NCBI RefSeq assembly: GCF_001315015.1
Contig: NZ_CP012914.1
Location: 1,856,501 to 1,920,500 of the forward strand
Direction of reading: 5' to 3'
Source: Azospirillum brasilense
GTDB lineage: Bacteria; Pseudomonadota; Alphaproteobacteria; Azospirillales; Azospirillaceae
DNA: 64,000 nucleotides
The notes below the pieces were generated by a model. That model was not told the DNA's origin, made no database searches, and saw only the letters and a list, made by a program, of their open reading frames with translations. Below, one piece after another: positions 18,842 to 26,832 of the stretch. Positions within the stretch are counted from its first letter, which is position 1. Each line of letters begins with the position of its first letter. The position numbers and the translations under genes were made by a program.

Positions 18842-19204
18842 TCCATGGGGTCCCGAACGGGGCTGCGCGCAGAGCACCCCCTTTTTGTCCGATGACTTTT
18901 GGCGGCAGAGCCCCCGCTTCTGTCAAGAAACCAATGGTTAACGTCTTTAAAAAGCCCGTACTTCCTGGGCTTGCCAGGGCGGCCGCACGACGTGTGGCAA
19001 GGTGGCGGGATACGTTACAGCGCTGAAACACAGCGGACCGCACTTCCGATTCGCCCGGGTCCCACCGGAACCGATCGTGACAAGGTCAGGGCAAAAAGCG
19101 GCAACCATAAGGGGTACTGCCGAGACCTTTACCGTTTAGCCTTCGGTAAGGAATCTACCCCCATAGTTTGGATAGCGAAAACAACTCCCGTCAGAATCCT
19201 GCCC
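18842..19204. other. Intergenic region peptidase / pentapeptide gene
   Basis: About 360 bases with no supported gene. It lies upstream of two divergent genes and should hold both promoters. A frame on the plus strand stays open through it and could be an N-terminal extension of the pentapeptide protein, but its residues are not repeat-like. No operator or RNA element was recognised. Confidence 0.4.
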
Positions 19205-20512
19205 GTGCTCCCCGTCGCCACAGCCCCTGCGCCGGCACCCTCCTATCTTCGGCCCGACCAGTTGGCCGAGGTTCTGGACCGGCACGCCCGTTGGATCAAG
19301 GGCCAGCCGGGCGGTGCGCGCGCCAATCTGGCGTTGGCTGATCTGGAGGGCGCCGACTTGGCCCAGCGCGACCTGCGCGGCGCCCGGCTGGTGGGCGCGA
19401 AGCTGGCGCGCTGCCGGCTCAGCGGCACCAATCTGGCCGGCGCCGACCTGTTCGGCGTCGATCTGCGTGACGCCGACATCACGCGCGCCAATCTCATGCA
19501 GACGGATCTGCGCGGTGCCCGGCTGCGCTCCGCCGATTTCTCGAACGCCAATCTGCGCGGCGCCGACCTGCGCGCCGGAACGCTGGAAGCCCGCCGCGGC
19601 ACAGGTTCGGACTCCCATCCAGACGCCCAGGACGCCGAAGCCACCCGGCAAACCCACCGGTCCGCCCTGGCCCGCCTTCAAGGCGGCGTCACCGCGGAAG
19701 GCGGCATTCCGACCGACCTGACCGGCGCCGTCCTGGCCGGCGCCAACCTGACGGAAGCCGACCTGTGCGGGGCGGTGCTTCAGAACGCCGACCTGACCGG
19801 CGCGGTGCTGACCGACGCCAACCTGTCGGGGGCGCGGCTGAACGGGGCCAACCTGACCGGTGCCCGGCTGGACGGCTGCACCTTCGACAACGCCGATCTG
19901 GTCGGCACGCGGATGGTCGATTGCGATCTTTCGCAGGCCAAGCTCGGTTCCGCCTGCCTGACCCGGCCCATCGACAGCATGGGATCGGAAATCCAGCGGG
20001 CGATCTTCGACCATGAGCGCTGGATCGACAGCGTCGGCCAGCGCGGGGAGCGCGCCGAACTGGACGGCACCGACCTCAGCCGCGCCGACCTGCGCGGCGT
20101 CAATCTCAGTGCGGCCTCGCTGCGCGGCGCCAACCTGTCCGACGCGGCGCTGACCGGCGCCCGGCTGATGATGGCCGATCTGTCCGGCGCCAATCTGGAG
20201 CGCGCGAACCTGATGGGGGCCGACCTGTCCGGCGCCAACCTCAGCTTCGCCCGCCTGACCGGGGCCGACCTGACACGGGTCAACCTTGGACCGGCGGAGA
20301 TCAAGGACCCCAGCGGGCGTCCCACGGGCCGCTCCTGGGCCGCCAATCTGATGGGCGCCGACCTGCGGCAGGCCATGCTGACCGATTCCCGTATGGTTCA
20401 AGCGAACCTGACCGACGCCGATCTGGAGAACGCCGACCTGGACGGGGCGGATCTGGCCGGCGCGAAGCTTCAGCGGGCCCATCTCAAGGGCAAGGTGCCG
20501 CGGCGGCGCTGA
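19205..20512 (+). CDS. Pentapeptide-repeat protein
   Basis: 435 residues from the GTG at 19205. The frame stays open back to an ATG at 18899, but that extension has no repeat character and an unusual composition, so the shorter form is given. The protein is nearly all A(D/N)LxX repeats that would fold as right-handed quadrilateral helices, in three blocks. Each of two blocks is headed by a non-repeat cap: [18 protein letters not shown] near the start and [19 protein letters not shown] in the last third. A linker ([18 protein letters not shown]) separates the first and second. There is no signal peptide or enzyme domain. The same cap occurs in the protein at 51535-53016. Function unknown. Confidence 0.75.
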   Translation: MLPVATAPAPAPSYLRPDQLAEVLDRHARWIKGQPGGARANLALADLEGADLAQRDLRGARLVGAKLARCRLSGTNLAGADLFGVDLRDADITRANLMQTDLRGARLRSADFSNANLRGADLRAGTLEARRGTGSDSHPDAQDAEATRQTHRSALARLQGGVTAEGGIPTDLTGAVLAGANLTEADLCGAVLQNADLTGAVLTDANLSGARLNGANLTGARLDGCTFDNADLVGTRMVDCDLSQAKLGSACLTRPIDSMGSEIQRAIFDHERWIDSVGQRGERAELDGTDLSRADLRGVNLSAASLRGANLSDAALTGARLMMADLSGANLERANLMGADLSGANLSFARLTGADLTRVNLGPAEIKDPSGRPTGRSWAANLMGADLRQAMLTDSRMVQANLTDADLENADLDGADLAGAKLQRAHLKGKVPRRR

Positions 20513-20600
20513 CCCGCTCCCCTTCGGCTCCACCGCCGTCATCATCCCGCAAAGGAACGCGGCGCATCTTGCGGCATTCCGATCCGCCGAACGGTCCGCC

Positions 20601-20894
20601 ATGCCCAGCCTTCCCTGCCCCCTTCCCCGGCGCGGCGCTCTGCGCCTGATCGCCGCCGCCATCCCTGCCGTCATCCTGCCCCTGTTCGTCCGCCCCGCGC
20701 GGGCCGAGGAACCGCGCCTGTCCGAAGTCTGGCGGTGCGGCGGCGGCGACTGCCCCGGCTACGAGTATCACCCCCGCTACGGCGATCCGGAGCACGGCGC
20801 GCCGGCGGGCACCGCTTTCCAGGACCTGCCGGCGGACTGGTTCTGCCCGCGCTGCGGCGCCGGCAAGCCGGGTTTCCGCCGGATGGGCGATTGA
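20601..20894 (+). CDS. Exported rubredoxin-like protein with a CX4C first knuckle
   Basis: 97 residues. A signal peptide is visible: basic LPRRG, hydrophobic [17 protein letters not shown], and cleavage after VRPARA. The mature domain matches rubredoxin: [29 protein letters not shown] and a final GKPGF. The second metal knuckle is the usual CPRCG (CX2C). The first is CGGGDC (CX4C) in place of CxxCGY. All four Cys are present, so an FeS4 site is plausible. Ordinary rubredoxins are cytoplasmic one-electron carriers, so export is unusual. It precedes the Lrp gene by about 50 bases on the same strand; the partner is unknown. Confidence 0.75.
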   Translation: MPSLPCPLPRRGALRLIAAAIPAVILPLFVRPARAEEPRLSEVWRCGGGDCPGYEYHPRYGDPEHGAPAGTAFQDLPADWFCPRCGAGKPGFRRMGD

Positions 20895-20943
20895 CCAGAA
20901 AACCATCTTGCCATACCGTCATCATTCCGCAATTATTGCGGTC

Positions 20944-21399
20944 ATGGACGACACAGACCGCAAAATAATCGCGCACATCCAGGCTGATGGACGCGCCTCC
21001 TACGCCGACATCGGGGCCGCAGCCGGACTCTCGGTGTCCGCCGTGAACGAGCGGCTGAAGAAGCTGCAGGCCAACGGCGTGATCCAGGGGTGGGGGGCGC
21101 GGCTGTCCCCCAAGGCCGCCGGGCTGGACGTTCTGGCCTTCGTCGAGGTGCTGCTCGACCGCCCGGAGCATGACGCGCCCTTCCGCGACGCCATGCGCGC
21201 CACGCCGTCGGTTCAGGAATGCCACCACGTCACCGGGGACTGGTCCTATCTGCTCAAGGTGCGCGTGACGAACACGGAGGCGCTGGAACGCTTTCTGTCC
21301 GACCGGCTGAAGGCCCTGCCCGGCGTCGTGCGCTCCCACACCGTGATCGCGCTCTCCTCGGTCAAGGAGACGCCGATCCTTCCCATCGAATTAGACTGA
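20944..21399 (+). CDS. Lrp/AsnC family transcriptional regulator
   Basis: 151 residues. The N-terminal winged HTH is MDDTDRKIIAHIQADGRASYADIGAAAGLS with the recognition helix VSAVNERLKKLQANGVI. The C-terminal RAM/AsnC ligand domain includes VQECHHVTGDWSYLLKVRV and LPGVVRSHTVIALSSVKET. This is the normal Lrp/AsnC architecture: amino-acid-sensing multimers. The ATG at 20944 is chosen over one 12 codons earlier because it aligns with the family start. The LysE-type exporter follows 18 bases downstream, the classic pairing of an Lrp regulator with the exporter it controls. Confidence 0.93.
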   Translation: MDDTDRKIIAHIQADGRASYADIGAAAGLSVSAVNERLKKLQANGVIQGWGARLSPKAAGLDVLAFVEVLLDRPEHDAPFRDAMRATPSVQECHHVTGDWSYLLKVRVTNTEALERFLSDRLKALPGVVRSHTVIALSSVKETPILPIELD

Positions 21400-21417
21400 C
21401 CCAGCCGGAGCACCCGC

Positions 21418-22041
21418 ATGGACACGCTGCCCGCCCTGCTGAAGGGCCTGACCATCGGCTTCAGCATCGCCGCCCCGGTCGGGCCGATCGGACTTCTGTG
21501 CATCCGGCGCACCCTGGCCGACGGGCCGGCGCATGGCTTCGTCAGCGGGCTGGGTGCTGCCAGCGCGGACGCGGTCTATGGCGCCATCGCCGGCTTCGGG
21601 GTGGTCCTGGTCACCGACGCGCTGCTGGGCGCGCAGGTGGCGCTGAAGCTGGTCGGCGGGCTGATGCTGCTGTGGCTGGGCTGGAGCACCCTGCGCGCCC
21701 GTCCGGCGGAGCGCGCCGCGGACGCCCGCGGCGGCGGCGGTCTGGCCGGGGCTTACGCCTCCACCTTCGCGCTGACCCTCGCCAACCCGGCGACGATCCT
21801 CAGCTTCGCCGCGGTGTTCGGCGGGCTGGGCGTGTCGGCGGGGGACGGGAGCAGCACCGGCGTGGCCGCCCTGCTCGTCGCGGGCGTCTTCACCGGGTCG
21901 GCGATGTGGTGGTTGGGGCTCAGCGCCTCGGTCGGGGCGTTCCGGCGCCGGGTCACGCCCGCCGCCATGCTGTGGATCAACCGCGCCTCGGGCGCGGTGT
22001 TGGGAGTGTTCGGGATCGCGGCCCTCGCCTCCCTCCTGTGA
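21418..22041 (+). CDS. LysE/RhtB family amino acid exporter
   Basis: 207 residues with about six hydrophobic segments. LTIGFSIAAPVGPIGLLCIRRTL is the family signature (GxxxxxxPGP-type loop, here APVGP), followed by GFVSGLGAASADAVYGAIAGFG and later STFALTLANPATILSFAAVF. LysE-type proteins export amino acids driven by proton motive force. It is probably co-transcribed with and regulated by the Lrp protein immediately upstream, but the substrate cannot be read from the sequence. Confidence 0.88.
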   Translation: MDTLPALLKGLTIGFSIAAPVGPIGLLCIRRTLADGPAHGFVSGLGAASADAVYGAIAGFGVVLVTDALLGAQVALKLVGGLMLLWLGWSTLRARPAERAADARGGGGLAGAYASTFALTLANPATILSFAAVFGGLGVSAGDGSSTGVAALLVAGVFTGSAMWWLGLSASVGAFRRRVTPAAMLWINRASGAVLGVFGIAALASLL

Positions 22042-22073
22042 GGAAACGGGATACGCCGGTCACCCGGAGCACA

Positions 22074-22202
22074 TCAGAACAGAATGGTCACCGGGCCGCC
22101 CAGCGCGACCGCGGCAACGATCAGGATGGCCACCGCCGTCAGCTTCTCCGCCGCCGACCAGCGCTGCCAATCCTTCTTGAAACTCTTGAGATCCTGGGCC
22201 AT
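22074..22202 (-). CDS. Small membrane protein, unknown
   Basis: 42 residues, MAQDLKSFKKDWQRW to GGPVTILF. A charged amphipathic N-terminal half is followed by one hydrophobic segment (AVAILIVAAVALGGPVTILF). GGAGG lies 5 bases upstream of the ATG at 22200-22202, a strong ribosome site that supports translation. I recognise no family; it resembles small tail-anchored stress proteins in form only. It is convergent with the LysE-type gene. Confidence 0.6.
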   Translation of the reverse strand: MAQDLKSFKKDWQRWSAAEKLTAVAILIVAAVALGGPVTILF

Positions 22203-22525
22203 GGCAACCTCCGCCATCCCTGACTGTCCGTGTTGAGAGCGACATTGGACGCTTCCAGTTGATGTTTGGTTAACGTCGCCCGGAAACTCTTTCATCCATC
22301 GCAATGCCACAGGTAATCGGAAGAAAAACTGATGCAAGTCAAATAGAGGGCAAAAGCGGGTACAATTTTCGGCATCCCCCATGAGGAGGCCCCCGGGCGC
22401 GTCCCGCGTCCCCCGGATGGAAGGGTTTCCACCGACGGTCCGATGCCCCAAATCCCTTTGGACACCCATCGACGCGTCGGCGCCGGACAAGCCTGACCAA
22501 GCCCACAAGACATGAGGTGCTGGCG
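22203..22525. other. Intergenic region upstream of patatin
   Basis: About 320 bases holding the promoters of the small membrane gene (minus) and the patatin gene (plus). The part at 22255-22375 is locally richer in A/T. No terminator, operator or additional gene was recognised. Confidence 0.4.
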
Positions 22526-23557
22526 GTGAGCGGACTGAAGATCGGACTGGCCCTGGGCAGCGGGGCGGCGCGCGGCTGGGCGCACATCGGCGTGTTGCGC
22601 GCGCTGGAGGAGATCGGGGTCGAGCCCGACGTGATCTGCGGAACCTCCATCGGCGCTGTGGTCGGCGCGGCCTACCTGACGGACCAGCTCGACGAGTTGC
22701 AGGTCTGGGCGCAGAGCATGGGCTGGCTCGGCATGCTCGGCATCATCGACCTGACCTTCCGCCGCGGCGGGCTGCTGGCCGCCGACCGCACCTTCGACCG
22801 CTTCCGAAACCACCGGACCGAGGTCACCATCGAGCAGTTGCACAAGCCCTTCGCCGCGGTCGCCACCGACCTCAGCACCGGGCGGGAGATCTGGCTGCGC
22901 GACGGGCCGATGCTCAGCGCGGTGCAGGCCTCGGCCGCCATGCCCGGCCTGTTCCCGGCGGTGCGGCGCGACGACCATTGGCTGGTGGACGGCGCGCTGG
23001 TCAACCCGGTGCCGGTGTCGCTCTGCCGCGCGCTGGGCGCGGATGTGGTGATCGCGGTCAACCTGAACAGCGAACTGTCGCCGCTGAGCCGCCCCTCCGG
23101 GCGCGGCGCCGCCAAACTGCGCAAGGCCGCGGAGGCGAAGCCGGCCCAGATGCAGGCGGCCCAGATGCAGCAGGCCCAGGCCCTTCAGGAAGAGGCGATG
23201 GCGCCGGCGGGTGACGCGACCTCGCCGGTCTTCTCAACCCTGACCTCGCAGATCGCCTCCTGGATGGGCCGGCGGCCGGCGGCGCGCACGCGCTTCCTCG
23301 CCGACCAGCTCACGCGCGCCCCGGCCTCCAACGTCCCGCCCAACGTGATGGACGTGATGGCCGGGTCGATCGACATCATGCAGGACCGCATCACCCGCTC
23401 CCGCCTGGCCGGCGAGCCGCCGGACGTGCTGATCGCGCCCCGCCTCGCCCACATCGGCATCCTGGAGTTCGACCGGGCGGAGGAGGTGGTGGAGATCGGC
23501 TACGGCGCCGCCTCGATCCTCAAACCCGCGCTGGAGCTGGCTCTGCGCCGGGCATAG
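22526..23557 (+). CDS. Patatin-like phospholipase (RssA type)
   Basis: 343 residues from a GTG with GAGG 8 bases upstream; a GTG at 22517 is the alternative. The fold is identified by the oxyanion loop LALGSGAARGWAHIGVL, the nucleophile elbow GTSIGAVVGA, and the catalytic Asp in LVDGALVNPVPV. These form the Ser-Asp dyad of patatin lipid acyl hydrolases. An insertion rich in Gln and Ala (about residues 205-230) lies beyond the catalytic core. No signal peptide is seen, so it is cytoplasmic or membrane-associated. It is convergent, 6 bases apart, with the methyltransferase gene. Confidence 0.9.
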   Translation: MSGLKIGLALGSGAARGWAHIGVLRALEEIGVEPDVICGTSIGAVVGAAYLTDQLDELQVWAQSMGWLGMLGIIDLTFRRGGLLAADRTFDRFRNHRTEVTIEQLHKPFAAVATDLSTGREIWLRDGPMLSAVQASAAMPGLFPAVRRDDHWLVDGALVNPVPVSLCRALGADVVIAVNLNSELSPLSRPSGRGAAKLRKAAEAKPAQMQAAQMQQAQALQEEAMAPAGDATSPVFSTLTSQIASWMGRRPAARTRFLADQLTRAPASNVPPNVMDVMAGSIDIMQDRITRSRLAGEPPDVLIAPRLAHIGILEFDRAEEVVEIGYGAASILKPALELALRRA

Positions 23558-23563
23558 CCGCGC

Positions 23564-24523
23564 TCAGACGGGAGCCGCCGGCCACATCCAGGTCAGCTCG
23601 TGCTTGTTGTGGTGGAGGTGCACGACCCGCCCGCCGGGAATCGCGGCGAAGGCACGGGCCGTCTCGTGGTCGGTCTCGGCCTGGAACTTCAGCGTGCAGA
23701 TGAAGCGCTTGGCCAGCCCGCTCTCCATCCACTGGTTCACCAGCCGCAGCAGGCGCGTGGGGTAGCAGATCACGTCGCAGCACAGCCAATCCACCGGCCC
23801 GACGTCCTGCGGCTTCAGGCCGAAGGCGCTCTCCTGGCGGAACTCGATGCGCGGCAGGGCGGCGATGGCCGGGTCGAGCGGCGCCTTGTCGACGCTGACC
23901 ACGCTGGCGCCCAGCTCGTGCAGCACCCAGCTCCAGCCGCCGGGGCAGGCGCCGAGGTCGATGCAGCGGTCGCCCGGCCCCGGCTGTTCACCGAACAGGG
24001 TCAGTGCTTCCCACAGCTTCAGATAGGCGCGGTTGGGCGGCACCGTCCGGTTCTCGACGAAGGTGACCTCGCCGTGGCGGTAGGGGCTGGAGCAGCGCGC
24101 CGCCGCGACGATGGTATTCTCGTCCAGCAGCGTCCAGGAGCCCAGCGGAGCGGTCGGCAACGGCGACGGGAAGACGACCGGCTTGGCCGAGACGTGGGGC
24201 AGGTTGTCCTGGATCAGGCTGGCCCGCCGGTGATGGCGCAGCGTCCAGAGCGCCCAATTGCGCTGGATGGAACGCAGGGCCCGCGCGCCCTCCTTGATCG
24301 ACGCGAACTCGATCCGCACCGGGTCGTGCCAGATGTTCTGCGCCCAGGCGGCCGGACGCGCCGGCCCGTCGGTGAAGACCAGCCGGTCCTCCACCGCCGC
24401 CACGTCGCCCAGTTCGGCCACGAGGTCCTGAACGAAGCCTTCGGGCGCCAGATAGATGGTCTGCCCCAGGGGGGTCTGCGCCGGCGCCGGTCGGGCGGAC
24501 GAAGTGTCGGATGAGTCGCTCAT
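23564..24523 (-). CDS. RlmM-like FtsJ-family RNA 2'-O-methyltransferase
   Basis: 319 residues. The C-terminal Rossmann domain has the SAM loop CIDLGACPGGWSWVLHELGA, followed by VVSVDKAPL, DWLCCDVICYP and FICTLKFQAETDHE, giving the K-D-K arrangement of FtsJ/RrmJ enzymes. HHNKHELTW near the end provides the last basic/acidic pair. The N-terminal part is THUMP-like in place and resembles RlmM, which methylates 23S rRNA C2498. The target here is inferred and could be another rRNA site. The hydrolase gene ends 9 bases upstream on the same strand, so the two probably form an operon. Confidence 0.78.
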   Translation of the reverse strand: MSDSSDTSSARPAPAQTPLGQTIYLAPEGFVQDLVAELGDVAAVEDRLVFTDGPARPAAWAQNIWHDPVRIEFASIKEGARALRSIQRNWALWTLRHHRRASLIQDNLPHVSAKPVVFPSPLPTAPLGSWTLLDENTIVAAARCSSPYRHGEVTFVENRTVPPNRAYLKLWEALTLFGEQPGPGDRCIDLGACPGGWSWVLHELGASVVSVDKAPLDPAIAALPRIEFRQESAFGLKPQDVGPVDWLCCDVICYPTRLLRLVNQWMESGLAKRFICTLKFQAETDHETARAFAAIPGGRVVHLHHNKHELTWMWPAAPV

Positions 24524-24532
24524 GCCGAGGGG

Positions 24533-25519
24533 CTAGCGCCCCTGGCGTTCGATTGCAAGAGCGCGGTCGAAGAAATCGGCGATCTCCGCGTTCAGTCGTT
24601 CGTGGAAGGCCGCCCGGTCAAAGCCCGGCGGGTCCCAGGCGGGCGGCCCGATCTCCGCCGCGATGGCAGCCGGAATGGGCATCATGAAGGCGAAGTGCCC
24701 GGCGTCGCGCACGACGTCGTAATCGGGCGGCACCGGCAACCGGTCACGCAGTTCCTCGACCTGGGAAGCCGCGACCTGCTCGTCCCGCTCCGCCCGGTAC
24801 AGGCGGATGGGGATTGTCACCCCGGCGAGACCATCCTTGGAGAAGGGAACACCGACCGGCGCCATCAGTAGGGCGGCACGGATGCGTGGGTCGTGCGCCT
24901 CGACGCGAGCCTCCGCCTCCTCGTTCCCAAGATGGCAGAAACGCTCACCGACCGGCGGGGTGCGGCAATGGGCGGCGATGCGTCCCAGTTCCGCTATGCC
25001 GCCAGCGGCCACCAGAACCGTATAACCGCCGGCCGAGAAACCAAGGGCGCCAACGCGTTCGCCGTCGAGCCGGTCAGCCAGTTCCGGCTCTGCCAGAATA
25101 TGGTCGAGCATCGCGGAAAGCTGGGCTGGGCGGTTCCGCCACATCCGCTCCGTGCCGGCGTCCCGGTCGTCGTCGAAGGCGTTGCCCCGATGATGAACCG
25201 CCGCGACCACATAGCCCCGCCGGGCCAGAGCCATGGCGGTGTCCGCGTGGCCGAAAGCGCTTCCCCCAGACCCGTGGGACACGACCACCAACGGGTGGCG
25301 TCCCTTGGTCACCGGCCCTCCTTCCGCCACCCGGAGCGTGAAGGGGCCGCGCCGCACCGGCGTTTCCGGCGCGTTCGTCGGATACCAGACCACCGCACGG
25401 GCCATACCGCCGTCCGACGGGTCGGTAAATGCCAGCGCACGCATGCCCACCTCCGCACCGGCACCGCCGGCCCAAAGGACCGCCACTCCGGTGATCAGCA
25501 GCCATCCCATTCGCAGCAC
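24533..25519 (-). CDS. Exported alpha/beta hydrolase (dienelactone/PAF-acetylhydrolase-like)
   Basis: 328 residues. The GTG at 25517-25519 has GGGAGG 5 bases upstream; an in-frame ATG at 25510 and a longer form from 25594 are alternatives. The N-terminus is a signal peptide (MGWLLITGVAVLWAGGAGA). The body has PLVVVSHGSGGSAFGHADT (oxyanion turn), the nucleophile elbow ALGFSAGGYTVL, an acidic stretch near AERDEQVA, and His in DAGHFAFMMP. This is a secreted or periplasmic serine hydrolase of the alpha/beta fold; the substrate is unknown. It reads into the RlmM-like gene 9 bases downstream. Confidence 0.8.
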   Translation of the reverse strand: MLRMGWLLITGVAVLWAGGAGAEVGMRALAFTDPSDGGMARAVVWYPTNAPETPVRRGPFTLRVAEGGPVTKGRHPLVVVSHGSGGSAFGHADTAMALARRGYVVAAVHHRGNAFDDDRDAGTERMWRNRPAQLSAMLDHILAEPELADRLDGERVGALGFSAGGYTVLVAAGGIAELGRIAAHCRTPPVGERFCHLGNEEAEARVEAHDPRIRAALLMAPVGVPFSKDGLAGVTIPIRLYRAERDEQVAASQVEELRDRLPVPPDYDVVRDAGHFAFMMPIPAAIAAEIGPPAWDPPGFDRAAFHERLNAEIADFFDRALAIERQGR

Positions 25520-25639
25520 CGCATCCTCCCACCGCTTGAGAAAAGCATCGACGACGGAGGTAGCCGCATCCCCCGTTCGCCCGGGCTGTGACATTCCGCC
25601 GCAATCCGCTCAAATTTGGCCGTCATGATTCAGATCAAT

Positions 25640-25654
25640 TGACAATCATTCTCA
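25640..25654. promoter_or_regulatory. Fur-type iron box upstream of bfd
   Basis: TGACAATCATTCTCA is a 15-base 7-1-7 element with 13 of 15 positions matching TGATAATNATTATCA. It lies 57 bases upstream of the bfd start. It is symmetric and could act on both divergent genes, but the bfd side is the likely target. Confidence 0.6.
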
Positions 25655-25710
25655 GTCGCAGCACATTGGCCCCAGCAAGACCGCACAACACGCACCGCTG
25701 CCGGGGGCCC

Positions 25711-25977
25711 ATGTACGTCTGCATCTGCCACGCGCTGAACGACAAGCAGGTTACCAAGGCGCTGGAGAACGGCGCCCGCACTCCGGCTTCCGTCTTCCGG
25801 CATTATGAGCGTCAGGTCCAGTGCGGCAAATGCGTTCCGATGATGCGAGAGATGGCCCAAAGCCATTGCGCGAACCAGTGCCATTCCTGCTCCACCCACA
25901 CTGCAACGCCGCAGCCAGCCCTGCTTCCGGAACCAGCCAACGCCGAAAGCTTCCCTTACGGCGTCGCAGCCGAGTAA
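25711..25977 (+). CDS. bfd: Bacterioferritin-associated ferredoxin
   Basis: 88 residues. The 2Fe-2S fold is marked by MYVCICHALNDKQVTKAL at the N-terminus and VQCGKCVPMMREM in the second half, giving C-x-C and C-x2-C ligands typical of Bfd. Bfd reduces bacterioferritin to release stored iron. The ATG at 25711 is used because family members begin MYVCxC. The C-terminal 30 residues are longer than in E. coli Bfd and contain extra Cys and Pro. The Fur box 57 bases upstream implies derepression under iron shortage. A bacterioferritin gene exists at 58921-59406, not adjacent. Confidence 0.9.
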   Translation: MYVCICHALNDKQVTKALENGARTPASVFRHYERQVQCGKCVPMMREMAQSHCANQCHSCSTHTATPQPALLPEPANAESFPYGVAAE

Positions 25978-26484
25978 CGGGCGCCGTCCTCACCCTGCTT
26001 GCAAGTCGCAGCAACAACAGCCACCATCCCTTCGCCGCGGACTTCTCCTTTAATCCAGTAGTCCACCGATTTATTTCAGGGCTGCTCCGCCGTTCCGTGC
26101 CGTTTTGCCGCCACTCGGCACCAACTGGGATCTTCCTTTAGGCTGCGACAAATCGCCATAGTCCTATACCCCTGGCCCGCTTGACGGGGCGGGGCCGATG
26201 ATGCAGAAAGAGTCCAGCCGGATTCAAGAAATCCGAAGACTTCGGAACGGTGCAGAACGCTTCCGATTGGGCGGATACACAAAACTTCAAGTTCTTTGGA
26301 ACTGGAAATGCCTTTCATACGTCTATGAAAGGCAACCAGACGGATTTTTATTTTGGCGTTGCAGCAAATATTTTGTTGCAACGCACATATTGCGGAAAGG
26401 CATCCGCCGTGCAGCGCCGCTCCGGACCGTAGGCCTGACGATCAGGCGAACGGTCCCCAAGCGATCCGAAGGGAGAAGTGAAAA
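25978..26484. other. 507-base intergenic region
   Basis: There is no supported protein gene between bfd and the small gene at 26485. The right part (26219-26384) holds the hairpin array described separately. The left part (25978-26200) shows nothing beyond short T-rich runs. Its A/T content is higher than in the flanking genes. Confidence 0.5.
26219..26384 (+). ncRNA. Candidate structured RNA: array of hairpins
   Basis: An A/T-richer stretch in a 507-base gap carries several stems in a row. These are CGGATT...AATCCG (26219-26235), AGTTC...GAACT near 26290, the perfect 10-bp GCCTTTCATA...TATGAAAGGC (26310-26333, 4-base loop), and GCGTTGCAGCAAA...TTTGTTGCAACGC (26356-26384). The open frames through it show no protein character. 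It could be a small RNA, a leader of the next gene, or a DNA element. Transcription is not shown by the sequence. Confidence 0.3.
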
Positions 26485-26805
26485 ATGAGCTGCCGCAACC
26501 GGCACGCTTACGACGTCAAATGCCGCGACCTGCTCCAAGCGACCGCCGAACGGCTGGACCGGCTGCGGTCGCTGGTGGAGCGGTCCGGCCCCGAAACTCG
26601 TGAGACCATGAGCCGGGAAGACATGGAACGCACGCTGGACGCCCTGCGCGGCCAGCACAACCGGCTGTGCGCCCGCGTCGAGGCGGCGCGCATCGCCACG
26701 GACGATGCCTGGACCTTCGCCCACGCCATTGCCGACCAGGCGGCGGAAGAGCTGGTCAGCGGTCTCGACCACATGGAAGCCTGCCTGAGGCGCAAAGCAG
26801 CCTGA
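26485..26805 (+). CDS. Hypothetical helical protein
   Basis: 106 residues, predicted mostly alpha helix with a coiled-coil-like pattern (LLQATAERLDRLRSLVERSG, MERTLDALRGQHNRLCARVE). It has four Cys (two near the N-terminus, two in the second half), no signal peptide and no membrane segment. AAGGGAG lies about 8 bases upstream of the ATG. I recognise no family. It follows the hairpin-rich region on the same strand and is convergent with the histidine kinase. Confidence 0.6.
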   Translation: MSCRNRHAYDVKCRDLLQATAERLDRLRSLVERSGPETRETMSREDMERTLDALRGQHNRLCARVEAARIATDDAWTFAHAIADQAAEELVSGLDHMEACLRRKAA

Positions 26806-26832
26806 CCGCCAAGCGCCCACCACCGGGCCGCA

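Noticed and set aside
26198..26488. 96-codon plus-strand frame in the hairpin-rich gap
   Set aside because: Its product has no recognisable fold or signal, the start lacks a ribosome site, and the frame crosses the hairpins and overlaps the start of the next gene.
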